A DNA stretch of 64,000 nt, from contig CM055106.1 in NCBI GenBank assembly GCA_029204225.1, positions 21,461,285 to 21,525,284 on the forward strand. The letters are read 5' to 3'. This stretch comes from Diphasiastrum complanatum. Taxonomy: Eukaryota > Streptophyta > Lycopodiopsida > Lycopodiales > Lycopodiaceae. Position numbers and translations under genes: made by a program. The notes beneath the pieces are model-generated. The model was not told the DNA's origin. It saw only the letters and a program-made list of their open reading frames with translations, and made no database searches. Positions 35,975 to 46,722 of this stretch are shown here, one piece after another; position 1 is the first letter of the stretch; each line of letters begins with the position of its first letter.

Positions 35975-36780
35975 TCACATTTTTTGCATCTTCACCAACG
36001 AAATGCCTTTTAGATATGCCTGTTGGATAAGATAGATCTTCTTCTGAAGCCTATCTCTAGTAATGTGAATTCCTAGCAAAGAATGAACAGCTCCTAAATC
36101 AGTCATGTCAAATTCCTTTGACAGATCACTCTTTGTAGTGTGCAGAAGAGAAGTGTCATTAGACAAAATAAACGAATCATCTAAGTAAAGAGCTATGTGA
36201 ACTGAATTGGTGCCTATATGCTTTGAATAAATATTACAGTCACCTGAGTTGTTTGCAAATTCCAATTGAATGAGGTAAGAGTTGATTCTATTGAACCATG
36301 CTCTTGCGGCATGTTTTAGACCGTAGATTGCTTTGTGTAGCTTGCACACTTTGTGCTCTTGGCCTTTGACTTCAAATCCTTCCGGTTGGAAGGTGTATAG
36401 CTCCTCTTCAACATTGTCGTTGAGAAATGTTGTCTTGACATCCATTTGGTGCATTTCCAGATCTTCCGTGGCTGCTGAAGCAATCAAAGTCTTGATTGAC
36501 TGCATCTTGACAACAAGACTGAAAATTTCTTGATAATCCACTCCTTGTACTTGAGTGGATCCTTTAGCCACCAGCCGTGCTTTCCATTCCATCAGAGTTG
36601 ATCTTCTTCTTGAAGATCCACTTGTTGTTGATAACTCTCTTGTGAGTGGGAAAGTTGACCAATGTCTAGGTCTGATTTGTCAAAAGTGAGTTGTACTCGC
36701 TTTCCATAGCTTCTTGCCACTTCACAGCATCCTTGGAGTTAATTGCTTAAGCTAGGCTCTCTGGTTCTTCTGATGAAGTC
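35975..36780 (-). pseudogene. Copia-2 reverse transcriptase (truncated)
   Basis: Contains KARLVAKGSTQVQGVDYQEI, HQMDVKTTFLN, AIYGLKHAARAWF and YLDD (near 36180), so the RT active site is kept, but the protein ends right after LIQQAYLKGI and lacks RNase H. Confidence 0.85.
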
Positions 36781-38330
36781 TAGAATGATTGAGGTGCATA
36801 CCTCTTAGGAATTGTCCGATTCCGTGAGGATCTACGAACGTTTGGTTGACCAGAATGCGATGATGCTTCTTCTTGAATTTTTTCAGATCTGCTTGAGCTA
36901 GCTTGGTCTGGTCTGATGATAGGTACTGTCGGTTGCTCGGTTTCTATAGCTGTAGCTGCAGGTTGTATAGAAGGAACATCAACGTTGGAAGAATCAATGC
37001 TACATAAAATAGGATGAAATGACATAACATCGTTTATCAATGGTTGTTTGAAATCATAGTATGTATGTTCTTGAAATATTACGTCCCTAGAGACAAATAC
37101 CACATTGGTGGATGGATCATAAACTTTATAAGCTTTATGTTCATCAGGATAGCCAATGAAAATACATTTATTTGTCCTATGATATAGCTTCTTCCTAAGC
37201 TGTTTAGGAATGTGAACAAAACATATGCAATTAAAGATCTTTAAATGACTGACACTAGGCTTGTGCCCATGCCAAACTTCATAAGGAGTCTTGTTGTTGA
37301 CGGCTTTGGTGCTGGATCTATACTGCATGTAACAGGCTGTGGCAGTAGCTTCTGTCCAAAACTTTGCAGGTAGGTGTGCTTGACGTGGCATGGATCTGGT
37401 TGAGTTGAGAAGAGTTCGATTTTTCCTTTCTGCAATCCCGTTCTGTTGAGGTAAATAGAAAGTGGTGAAATGTCTTCTAATACCATGTTCAGCCATGTAG
37501 TCGGACATCTCGTTAGAGATGTATTCGCCGCCACTATTAGTTCGAAGTGCTTTCACTTTTGTAGATGTTTGTGTCTCAGCCATGGCCTTGAATCTCTTGA
37601 AGCATTCACAGGCTTCAAATTTGTGCTTCATGAACATGACTGTAGACCATCTAGAATAATCATCTATGAAAGTGCTAAAATACATTGCGTCTCCTAATGA
37701 TGGAGTTGGCATTGGACCATAGAGATTGCTATGTACAAGATCCAATACATGCTTTGTTTTGATGGAATGTGATTTTAGAAACTTGCTTCTAGAGTGCTTC
37801 CCATAGATGCATGATTCACAAAAGAAAAATTTCCTATCTAATGAAGAAGGGAAATTCAGTCTATGAGCTAAATTATTACAACCCATATAAGAAAGTGATC
37901 TTGTATTCACGTGTCCAAATCGACTGTGCCACAGAACAGCACTATCATTTACATTTTCATTAGAGATTCTGACTCTAGTGCATGTAGTCAGAGTAGTATC
38001 TTCCTCAAGTATTGTACACTGCTCAGATGAGAAAGTAATATTGTAGCCCTCATCAGTTATCTTAGTGACTGATAACATGTTCTTTGACAATTGAGGAACA
38101 TGAAGGACGTTAGGAACACAAATGGACAGATGGTTGTTGAATGTGATATTCACTGTTCTTTTGCCTTCCACGCGTATGGTGCTAGAATCTCCGAGGTAGA
38201 TAAATTGATCTCTGCTGTAGGCTGTATACTCGGCAAACCAATCCTTGCGAGAGGTCATGTGTTGGGTAGTGCCGCTGTCTAGGTACCAGCTATCACAGTC
38301 TTCGCTGCTGCTGTTGTAAGCCATTAACAA
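36780..38330 (-). pseudogene. Copia-2 protease-integrase (long open frame)
   Basis: A 516-codon open frame. Protease DSWYLDSGTTQHMTS is intact at its active site. Pre-integrase zinc region ALWHSRFGHVN...CESC is present. In the integrase the first catalytic Asp is Asn (LVHSNLYGPM), the second is Asn (LRTNSGGEYIS, codon 37538-37536) and only the Glu remains (NGIAERKNRTL). The frame is open but the integrase should be inactive. Confidence 0.88.
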
Positions 38331-39171
38331 ATGTGTATCTGACTCCTGGAGGAGTCTGGCTGCTGCTACTGTTGTTGTTTCTTTGTCTCATTGTAGATGC
38401 GGATGCGATACTCCTTGATGTCATGATTGGCTCTCTTGCAATATCTGTAGAAAAGCTTCTTGTGCGATTTACCATGCTCACCTTGAGTGTGAGGCTTCTG
38501 CTATTGGTGTATTCTTGCCCTTGGAATAGTATTTCTTCTTGGTGTATAGAGCCATGGATTTGTCTTTGATAGACATGCTACTAGTCTTTCTCCACATTTC
38601 TTCTTGAAGAAGATGACCGATCACCTTTTGAAGAGTGAGGTCGGGTTGTGTGGAAGTCATCACCACAAAGTGTTCATACGACTTTGGAAGGGAAGAAAGC
38701 AAGGTCATGACAACATCATCATCTTGAATAGAACATCCTACAGCTGATAAATGATCCAATAAAGACTTGAAGCTGTTGATTTGAGAAGTGATGGTAGTAG
38801 AATCAGACATGCTAAGAGTAAGAACTTCCTTCTAAGATGTAATCTTGTGGCTACATCGTGAGTCTCATAGAGACTTGATAATAAGTCTAGTGCTTCCTTA
38901 GAGGTTTTGCACGTGATAACGTGAGATATTTGGGAGTCGGCCAGATTGAGTGTGATACATGCTAAGGCCTTTGATCTTTGATCCTCCAGGCCTTTGCTTG
39001 ATCACCATCTTCTGGTTTCAGGTCTGCACCTTCTACTAGATCCCAAAGATCTCTATCTATCAACATCATTCTAAGTTTTAACTTCCAGATGTAGAAGTTA
39101 GAACCATTGAACTTGTCAATGACTCTAGCTTCACTCAGTGATGAAAATGAAGAGCTACCTATATGAGACAT
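38330..39171 (-). pseudogene. Copia-2 gag
   Basis: Likely start MSHIGSSSFSSLSEARVIDK at 39171, then IWKLKLRMMLIDRDLWDLVE. The second half (38810-38478) reads TLLSSLPKSYEHFVVMTS. The zinc knuckle at about 38405-38450 reads FYRYCKRANHDIKEYRI: two of the zinc-binding Cys positions are Tyr (TGY to TAY changes). Confidence 0.8.
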
Positions 39172-39223
39172 GATAACAGTATACAAATAGAACAAACTAA
39201 ATCTCTCGGTTTATTTGAGCTAT

Positions 39224-39236
39224 GCTCTGATACCAA
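39224..39236 (-). other. Copia-2 primer binding site
   Basis: TTGGTATCAGAGC two bases after the LTR; perfect for the tRNA-iMet site used by plant copia elements. Confidence 0.9.
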
Positions 39237-39238
39237 TC

Positions 39239-40646
39239 TGATGGGGCAAGAGAGATAGGAAGAATGAGAACGAAGAAGAGAGCAGGAATATTGCGGAATA
39301 GCTCTCCTGTTCTAATCAGCTGCTAAATGCAAAAACAGTCTAATAGATAGCTTATGCTAAATATAATCATAGCTTTAAGTGTTCTAATTGCCCAACATGA
39401 TCTTAAAGATTAATTCGTACTCTCAAAAACCAAGAGTACAGTCCACCAAAGAGATTAGAAATGGTTTGTGTTTGGTACTATTGAAATCAGATTCAATGTG
39501 AAGTATAGTTTTGAAATAAATGGAAGAGCAGTATGATATCCTGGGTTCCTCAGGCGTCAAAGATAGCCATTGTCTGGTCAAAAATTGAGGAGTCGTAGAC
39601 GTCCGTGTTCTGATCAGAGTGAGTAAACAAGCACGATCAAACAACAATAAAAGTCCATTCAATCACAACAAGCATTCATCTATGTTGTGCACAGATAAAA
39701 AACAAGTTGCTGCTATATTACATTGAATCACAATACAGATAGCAATTACAACCAAAGTTGACGGCGTAATTGGGAGGCTTAAATAATACGTCTCATGGAC
39801 AGAGCAATCAATAATTTGTGCTTGGATGATCTATTTATAGATTTCATCCATGTATTAATCACATTGAATGCTTGTCACCTAATTAGAAAAGCCATTGTAC
39901 TTGGAAGTATATGGCTTTTGGACAACTATACATAGTATATACGGTCAATGAGTCATTATCATTGACGTGAACGAGGATGTCGTTGAAACGTTCCTCGTTT
40001 GTATCGGATGACCTTCAGAATTTTTTTTCTCTCTTCGCATTTTTCGCAAAAAGCCGAAGGTGCCCTTAAAAAGGCGAAGGTGTCTTTAAGATAGTTTAAC
40101 TCATGAAAATAGATGACCTTCGAAAATTTTCTGTCTCTTCGCATTTTTCGAGAAAATGCAAAAAAGCCGAAGGTGTTGAAAACAGTTAAACTTTTGAATT
40201 GCACAAGTTAAACTTTTGAACTATGCAAGTGTCGCATTTCGGGGAAATGGAAAAAAGTCAAAGTTGTTGAAAACATAGTGTATTTCTACAGACCGTCAAA
40301 AAAGTAATGTATTTCTGCAGACTTGTTCTAAATGTTAATTTCATGGAAGTTGTTGAAGGTGGCCAAGTCTTCAATGACTTCAAGTTATTGAGATTAACAT
40401 CTGAACTTGAAATAATAATAGGATTGGTTACCCTTTGCTGGAGATAAGTCAGAAGCCTGTTATAGACATTCTTCAAATAAATTGGTTGTCTAAGTTTGTG
40501 ATTCCTACAGGTATCAGATGAGCAAACGTAGAACCAAAGTTGGTTTCACCTGACCCTAGATCAATGATCAATAGACATGCAGGAAGAATCATGAAATAGA
40601 AATCAGTCATTCACCAAGGAGACAACTGTGGGCTTGATTTCCAATA
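39239..40646 (-). repeat. Copia-2 5' LTR (1408 bp)
   Basis: Runs from TATTGGAAATCAAG to CCCTTG-type end CTTGCCCCATCA. Same family as the LTR at 57422-58914. Carries two copies of a roughly 105-bp module with CTTCGCATTTTTCGCAAAA palindromes at about 40006-40215. Confidence 0.88.
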
Positions 40647-40661
40647 GTGGCCTTCTCACGC

Positions 40662-41454
40662 TCATCCCATGAACTCAATGACAACAGCCACCCACGATCT
40701 CCTACAGACAACACATCCACCTTTGTACTTTCTTCATCCGCACACCTGTAACATTATGTATATATTGAATACCATCTGCGTATTCAACAACAAGAAAATA
40801 GTGTGTGAAAAATAATAGCATCAGAAGCTTATCAGAAATAGATGAAGTAGATGCTTTCACACATCAATTTTTTATATTGTCAATAATAGGTTTATTCCTT
40901 TTTACAGATTGGATTAGCTTTGTGAAGCACGCGGTTTCGTCCACTATTGTCTTGTGCTCACCAGCATTATTGACTTGTATATTTTGGTATACTTAATCTG
41001 ATTATAGCTCTGTTTGTTCTGTGTTCAGATTTGTGTCAATATTGCTATGCTTTTCTACATTCTGTCTGACTCTCTTGTTGCTTAATTTGGTAGTATGTTC
41101 TTAGCAAATTATTATTAGTCTAGTTGTTCATGACTAATATTTAGTCTTGCCTCTCAAGACTAATTCGTGACTGATAATCAGTCTAGCTATTTGCGACAAA
41201 TTATCATTCTGATGTCTTCATGCTTAATGTTTGGCTACGTAATCAGATTGAACGTGATTTCTACCACTAATGTTCTGTTCGAGTCTGATAGGCGTAGTCA
41301 TGCTTAGGAAAAGAGTGAGATAGCTCATTCCGCTATGCACGAACACTTTCCGTTCGAGTTCGTTTTCTTTTTGAGTTTCGAATTTGCTTCTTTTCGTGTT
41401 CGTTTCTTTTAGAGCTATTTTTGTTTTCTCTCTCACACACTCTCTTTTTAGACA
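40662..41454 (+). repeat. Copia-1 3' LTR, right piece
   Basis: Resumes at CTCATCCCATG, matching the 5' LTR from about 30738, and ends ...TTTTTAGACA at 41454, followed by the ATACA duplication. Confidence 0.9.
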
Positions 41455-41459
41455 ATACA
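41455..41459. other. Target-site duplication, right (ATACA)
   Basis: Directly follows the terminal GACA of the Copia-1 3' LTR; pairs with 30646-30650. Confidence 0.88.
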
Positions 41460-43230
41460 AAGGACCTGATTTATACAAAGGGTCGGATTTATTAGGGTCA
41501 AAAAATCTCTCTTTGACAAGAATGACATTGGGTCGAAAAATAGGCTTGGGTCGGAAAAATTTGATTATGAATTTTTTGATCATTTGCTGGAAACTCGAGC
41601 CTTCATTATTTTTGTGTTTTCCAAGAATAAGTATACAGAGGATTTTTCAGCATGCTCATTACCAAATGATTTGAGCCTAGGTCATGTAGATCTCCTCTTC
41701 AATGGTGCCATTAAGGAATGCATTTTGGACGTCCATTTGGTGAACTTCAAGGTTGGTTGCAGCTACATAGGAAAGAAGTAAGCAAATTGAAACATGCTTT
41801 ACCACATGACTGAAGGTTTTTGAATAATCTAGATCTGGAATCTAGAAAAAGCCTTTGGCTACCAATCTGGCCTTGTATCGATTTATTTTACCTTCAACAT
41901 CATACTTCACCTTGAACAACCACTTGCATGGGATCAGATTTCGATCCTTTAGCAGCTCAGTCACAGTCCATGTTTGATTTCCAATCATAGAGTCAAACTC
42001 TGCATCCATGGCAGCCTTCCACGGGTCAACATTAGGTGTTGACATAGCCTCATGAACTGTGTTTGATTCCTGCAGAAAATAACAGGCCAGAGCATCCATG
42101 AATCGGGATGGAGGTTGTCTGGGGTAATTTGATCTTTTGGGTTGAATTTCGACACTCTGATGTTGCTCGTTCTGTTGAGGTTCTAACTCGTTGTCAGAGT
42201 CAGTGTCGATTTTCTAGTTTTTGACACTTTCGATCCTTGAATCGAATTTTGAAATTTTGACCCTTGGACCGAATTTTGAATTTTTAACCCTTGGGTCAGA
42301 TTTTTCTAGAGCTTTTCTCTTGTGATCGAAAAACTGATCCTCCAAGAAAATGACATCTCTACTCGTAAATACCTTCTGAATGATCAGGTTGTAGAGCTTG
42401 TATGGCTTATGATATGGAGAGTAGCCAATGAAAATTGATTTTTTGTTCTTGTCATCCAGCTTCTTTCTTAGATCTTCATGGGTTTGAGGGTATGTTTAAG
42501 TAATGGCTTCGATCCTTCTGCCCAAAATCTCTTTGGAAGAGAAGCATGGGCCATCATGCTTTTGGCACTCTATATCAGTGTCCGATTCTTCTGTTCTGCT
42601 ATTCCATTTGACTGAGTTGAGTAGCTCATGCTGAATTGTTGGAGTATTCCACAGGCCTTGTAGAATTCCTTGAACTCGGTGGAGATGTATTCTCCCCCTC
42701 CATTTGTATGTAGAGCTTTTATTATTCTCTAGGTCTGATTTTCTGCAGATGCTTTGAATTGCTTGAAGAATTTGAAAGTTTCGAATTTATTCTTCAAGTA
42801 GTTCTCCTAGAAAAGTCATCAGAAGTAGGAATAAGAGCTTAAGTATCAAATTCAACCCTACGACCAAAATCAGTGATTCTGCTTATAGAGAGTAGATTTT
42901 TGGTAAGGTTCAAAATGTAGAAAACATTGGACAACAACTTAACAACACCTCTATGAAATTTGACCCTGATTGTTCCTTCACCTTCAATGGAGTGAGTTGA
43001 GTTGTCTCCAAGTTGCACAACTTTAGAATGGGTGAAAGGCTTGTAGTCTTGGAACTAGTTCCTATGATGGGTCACATGCCAGAGTCCAGGTACCAGGAAT
43101 CGATATCTTGAAAATTTTTGACCCTGGTCATAAAGGCACATCCTCCTCTTCATGCTGGATCAAGTGACTGGTTGAGACAACTTTGCTTGTTGTTGGAACT
43201 GCTTCTTCTTTTCATTGTCAAAACTCAATA
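41460..43230 (-). mobile_element. Copia-3: old copia remnant, target of Copia-1
   Basis: Read leftward from about 43230: protease DIDSWYLDSGM, integrase LHTNGGGEYISTEFKEF (second Asp again Asn, codon 42704-42702) and SNGIAEQKNRTL, then RT start WTVTELLKDRNLIPCKWLFK (42099-41842) and HQMDVQNAFLNGTIEEEIYM (about 41740-41680). The linker holds a repeating phrase FD/GPRVK.SKF. Spacer from 41460 continues left of 30646, across Copia-1. No LTR survives. Confidence 0.8.
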
Positions 43231-43282
43231 TAGGGTGAACAGGTTGAAAGAAGAAGATCAGGTCACTTCAAGTGGAGGCTTT

Positions 43283-45037
43283 ATGTTGGAGAGCAATGAT
43301 AGGCTTACCTCAATCAACTATTCTACTTGGAAGGTGAGGATGGAGTCCTTATTGGAGATGAATGAGTTGATGGAGATTGTTGTAGGTTTGGAGGAGAGAC
43401 CAGCAACTCAACAAGATCAAGTGAGGCATGACAAGAGAGCAAAGAAAGCTCTACACATGATCAAGATGAATGTTACCAATGAACTTCTCAAGGAAGTTGG
43501 TAAGTGCACATCATCTTTGGAGGCTTGGGAAGCTTTGAAGAAGCTTTATGAATACAAGTCTACATCAAGAGTGCTTACTCTTAGGAGGCAAATCTTTCAA
43601 AGTTTGCAAAAGAAGGAAGAGAGTACTCATGATTTTGTTTTGAGGATTAAAGCATTCAATGATGAGTTAGCATGTATTGATGAAAGCATTAAGGAGGTAG
43701 AACTTGTTCAAGTTATACTTAATGGCTTGTTGGATGATCATGCTAATCTTGTTCAAAGTTTTGCTATTCAAAAGACTTTGCCAAGTATTGTGGATTTGCA
43801 AGAGATCTTGGTGAATGAGGAGTATAGGCTTCAATCAAGAAGAGGTGGATCTACATCGACATCTCATTATGAAGAGGAGGCTATGTTCATCAAAGGCAAG
43901 TTCAAGGGCAAAGGTAAAGGCAAGTGGTCTAAAGGGCAAGATCAAGGTGAGACTTCTTCTTTTGGCAAAAAGAAAGATAAGTCTAAGTTGAAATGCTTTT
44001 ATTGTGGAATCAAAGGGCATTTTGCAAATGAATGTTTGAAGAAGCAAAGAGATGAAGGTAGCAAGCAAATCAACTTTACTACTAATGATGAGGGTCTAGG
44101 TGGTGGTGATTCTCTTTTGATGTGTTCTTCAAGTCCAATATCAAGTGAAGGTGACAAAGATTCATGGTGGATTGATAGTGGAGCTAGTTCACACATGACT
44201 AGTCACAAGGAGTTCTTTACTTCTTTGGTCACTTATGATGGAGCCAAGAAAGCAATTCACATGGCCAATGGTGGTGAGTGTGTGATTGAAGGTATTGGTT
44301 CAATTCCTATTTGTCTCTCTACTAATAGGAAAGCAAGACTTGATGGTGTTCTTTACATTCCTTCACTTTCAAAGAATTTGCTAAGTGTTGGTCAAATGAT
44401 AGAGAAAGGATACATGGTAAAGTTTGGTGGTGATGCTTGCTTCATTACAAAGGAAGAAATCTTGGTTGCTAGGGGCAATAAACAAGGTAGACTTTTCAAG
44501 CTTGATGCTTTTGTTATGGCTAACAAAAAGGATGGAATGGAAAAGGAGATTGGTCTCAACTTTCCAAAGTTACCTTTTAGCATCAATAAGATTGGTGGAT
44601 CTTATGCAAAGTCTAACAAGCTTCCTTATGCTAGATCTAGGTCAAGATCTAATATGCTTCTTGGAGATGTTCATCTTTGTGCTAACTTGGCTAGTCTTGA
44701 GGATAACGATGGTGTTTCAAAGGTTCTTCATGGCAAGTGCAAGCATTCAAAAGGTAAGGAAAGAGCTAACTTCATCAATAGAGGAGAAGGTTCTTCCTTG
44801 GAAAAGATTGTTGCTAATGATTTCTTTGATCATATGGAAAAAGATGTTGCTAGGTGCATGCATGAAGGTGGTGGTTCTTCTACATTCTTTTGTGATAAGT
44901 CCAAGAAAGTCATTTTTCAGCAAGTGGAGTCACATTTCTTCATAAAGAAAGTAGATCAAATGGTTCTATCAAGAGACTTGGTGAGGAAGATAGTCACAAG
45001 TCAAGAAGAAGAGAAGCATGTGAAGAGTTCAAAGTAG
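43283..45037 (+). CDS. Gag-protease polyprotein with degenerate integrase
   Basis: The open frame begins at 43118 but gag starts naturally at ATG 43283 (MLESNDRLTSINYSTWKVRM), giving about 584 codons. Gag UBN2-type region to about residue 200 (TRVLTL-like SRVLTLRRQIFQSLQ), a Lys/Gly-rich stretch, CCHC knuckle CFYCGIKGHFANEC at about 43994, and protease WWIDSGASSHMT (about 44163-44200) with SKNLLSVGQMIEKGY. After RLFKLD the expected integrase HHCC and DDE signatures are missing, though RSRSRSNMLLGDVHLCANL aligns with the usual ...KPLELVH.D.CGP segment. Gag and protease look functional; whether it is transcribed is unknown. Confidence 0.8.
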   Translation: MLESNDRLTSINYSTWKVRMESLLEMNELMEIVVGLEERPATQQDQVRHDKRAKKALHMIKMNVTNELLKEVGKCTSSLEAWEALKKLYEYKSTSRVLTLRRQIFQSLQKKEESTHDFVLRIKAFNDELACIDESIKEVELVQVILNGLLDDHANLVQSFAIQKTLPSIVDLQEILVNEEYRLQSRRGGSTSTSHYEEEAMFIKGKFKGKGKGKWSKGQDQGETSSFGKKKDKSKLKCFYCGIKGHFANECLKKQRDEGSKQINFTTNDEGLGGGDSLLMCSSSPISSEGDKDSWWIDSGASSHMTSHKEFFTSLVTYDGAKKAIHMANGGECVIEGIGSIPICLSTNRKARLDGVLYIPSLSKNLLSVGQMIEKGYMVKFGGDACFITKEEILVARGNKQGRLFKLDAFVMANKKDGMEKEIGLNFPKLPFSINKIGGSYAKSNKLPYARSRSRSNMLLGDVHLCANLASLEDNDGVSKVLHGKCKHSKGKERANFINRGEGSSLEKIVANDFFDHMEKDVARCMHEGGGSSTFFCDKSKKVIFQQVESHFFIKKVDQMVLSRDLVRKIVTSQEEEKHVKSSK

Positions 45038-45045
45038 GATGTACT

Positions 45046-46722
45046 TTGAATGATGTCATTGTGAATGATAGTGAGGAAGGATCATTTTTATATGAGTCAT
45101 TACCTAAAACATTGAGTAGAAGTTCTTGTTTGAAAAAAGAGAGTACTTCAATCATCCAAGGCATGGATCTCACATCTCTTCATCAACTCAAAGGATTCTA
45201 TGATTGTGAATTGATCACTCATGATCGAGATGGCAAAAGGTTGGCTGGAGAAGACTACATGGAGCAAATCGAGAGGCAATTTCTTCAAGGCAAGGGAGAT
45301 CTCATTGGTGAGCTTATTGAGGTTTGTTATGGACTCAAGAGGGCTGGATTTATTAGGTTTGATACTCATCTTCAACTACTCTACTTCATGTTGGATGGAA
45401 AGTTTGGAATCTATCTTTTGATTTATGATGGTGACATTTGTGACATTGTTTTCACTAACCTTTGTGGAAATTCGAGATCAAGCATTGATGAGTTCTTGTT
45501 GGATCTAGATCATATGTTTGAGAGGGAGTATTTCCAGAGGTTCAGGTCTGAAGATATTCATATCTTTGATATCTTTGATGATCAAGAGAAAGGTAAGCAA
45601 GTGGAAGCGACACACTTTGCTTTACTCACATGTTTTGGAGAATTTTCTTGTGTAGATGATGCTATGCAAGTGGATATTGGTTCTCATGGTTTTCATACTG
45701 GAAAAGCAAGTAATGGATCTGGAAAACAAAGTTTGTTCAATGACTTTGATGGTCAAGAGAAAGATCTAGAGGTTGGTCTCAAAGGGCTTCAACAACACAA
45801 AAGGAAAGGTGGCAATTTGGAACTAGTCAAGAGCATCAAAGGAAGGTTATTTGGCAAAGATGTTATGGATCTGTTTTTGAAGCTTATTAAAGACTCAAGT
45901 AAGGTCAAAGGAGCAGCAAGGAAGTGTTGTTCAAGTTTACTTTACTTGTTCTATCTCATGTTTGAGCTATTTCATGTGGATGTGTGCAAATTGTCGAGAT
46001 ATGGACAAACTAGCTACATTGTCTTGCAATATCTTATTGTTGGAGTTGTACTAGAGTTCTTGGCTGGTTTTGCTGATGGAAATGAAGCTATTGGAGGTTC
46101 ATTATGTCACTCATCCACGATCAAGTTCTCAAGTGTTGAGCTACTTGATGCCAATGTTTGGAGATTGTCAATTTTTGGTGAATTCATGGTCATTTTCTTG
46201 TGTCAAGTAGATCTTGAAGATGGACTAGTGCAACCTAATTAGTTTATGGAGTCATGTGGTGCTAGATTTGCATCATTTATGTACTCACCTACTCATGGAT
46301 TTCCAAGGTTTGATTGTTTCTTGTGGCAAGATGGAGATGGAGGCTCATTCATGGAGTTTTATGGTGGAGACATATCAAGAAAGGACAAAGTTGGAAGAGA
46401 CAAGCAAGAAAATGGTCATCACTCACATTTATTGTTTGGTTGCTGTAATTTTTCAGAGAGTTCAAAGTTTGAAACATGGAGGAATCATTTCATTCACATT
46501 CTATTTGGTTCTTCATGTTCTAGTTATATCTTGATGTGTAAAATTGATGTAAGAAATAGTGAAGCATCCAATTTGGACACTATTCTCTATATCAATAATG
46601 AAAGATACTTTAGAACCTTAGAAAGAAGATCTATACTTAGGATGGAGATCATTCTAAAGTTGGATCAAAGTTCTATTGTCAAAACTATGCCAAAACTAGT
46701 TGAAGAGGGAGTGTGAGAGATT
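45046..46722 (+). pseudogene. Open but degenerate copia RT-like frame
   Basis: Open for about 400 codons to a TAG at 46240, then open again in the same frame to 46716. The segment at about 45160-45440 follows copia RT: LHQL (for LHQ.DVK), EDYMEQIERQFLQGKGDL, CYGLKRAGFIRFD (for YGLKQA.R.W...D) and YLLIYDGDI, where YVDD would be. The catalytic Asp pair is lost. After about 45600 no RT or RNase H motif can be followed. The near absence of stops is odd for neutral decay. Confidence 0.6.

Larger units (their letters stand above)
35761..40646 (-). mobile_element. Copia-2: nested copia element, 3' truncated
   Basis: Inserted in the Copia-1 3' LTR in the opposite direction. Its 5' LTR is 40646-39239, PBS 39236-39224, then gag, protease, integrase and RT. 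RT stops matching after YLKGI at about 35995; RNase H and the entire 3' LTR are missing and about 200 bp of LTR-like sequence (35761-35974) fills the gap. Lacking one LTR it cannot show a target duplication. Confidence 0.88.
30651..41454 (+). mobile_element. Copia-1: Ty1/copia retrotransposon, interrupted by a nested element
   Basis: 5' LTR 30651-31539 starts TGTTGGATTTATC and ends CA; 3' LTR starts at 35675 after polypurine AAGGGGGGG and, split by an insertion at 35761-40661, finishes at 41454. Flanking 5-bp target duplication ATACA is perfect (30646-30650 and 41455-41459). Order gag-protease-integrase-RT-RNase H identifies Ty1/copia. Many stops, an integrase Asp-to-Asn change and RT box YVGD instead of YVDD mean it is dead. 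The two LTRs look roughly 90% alike by eye, many differences being C/T or G/A. Confidence 0.93.

Noticed and set aside
41224-41674. ORFs spanning the right end of the Copia-1 LTR
   Set aside because: They cross the LTR end and target duplication, so they are chance frames.
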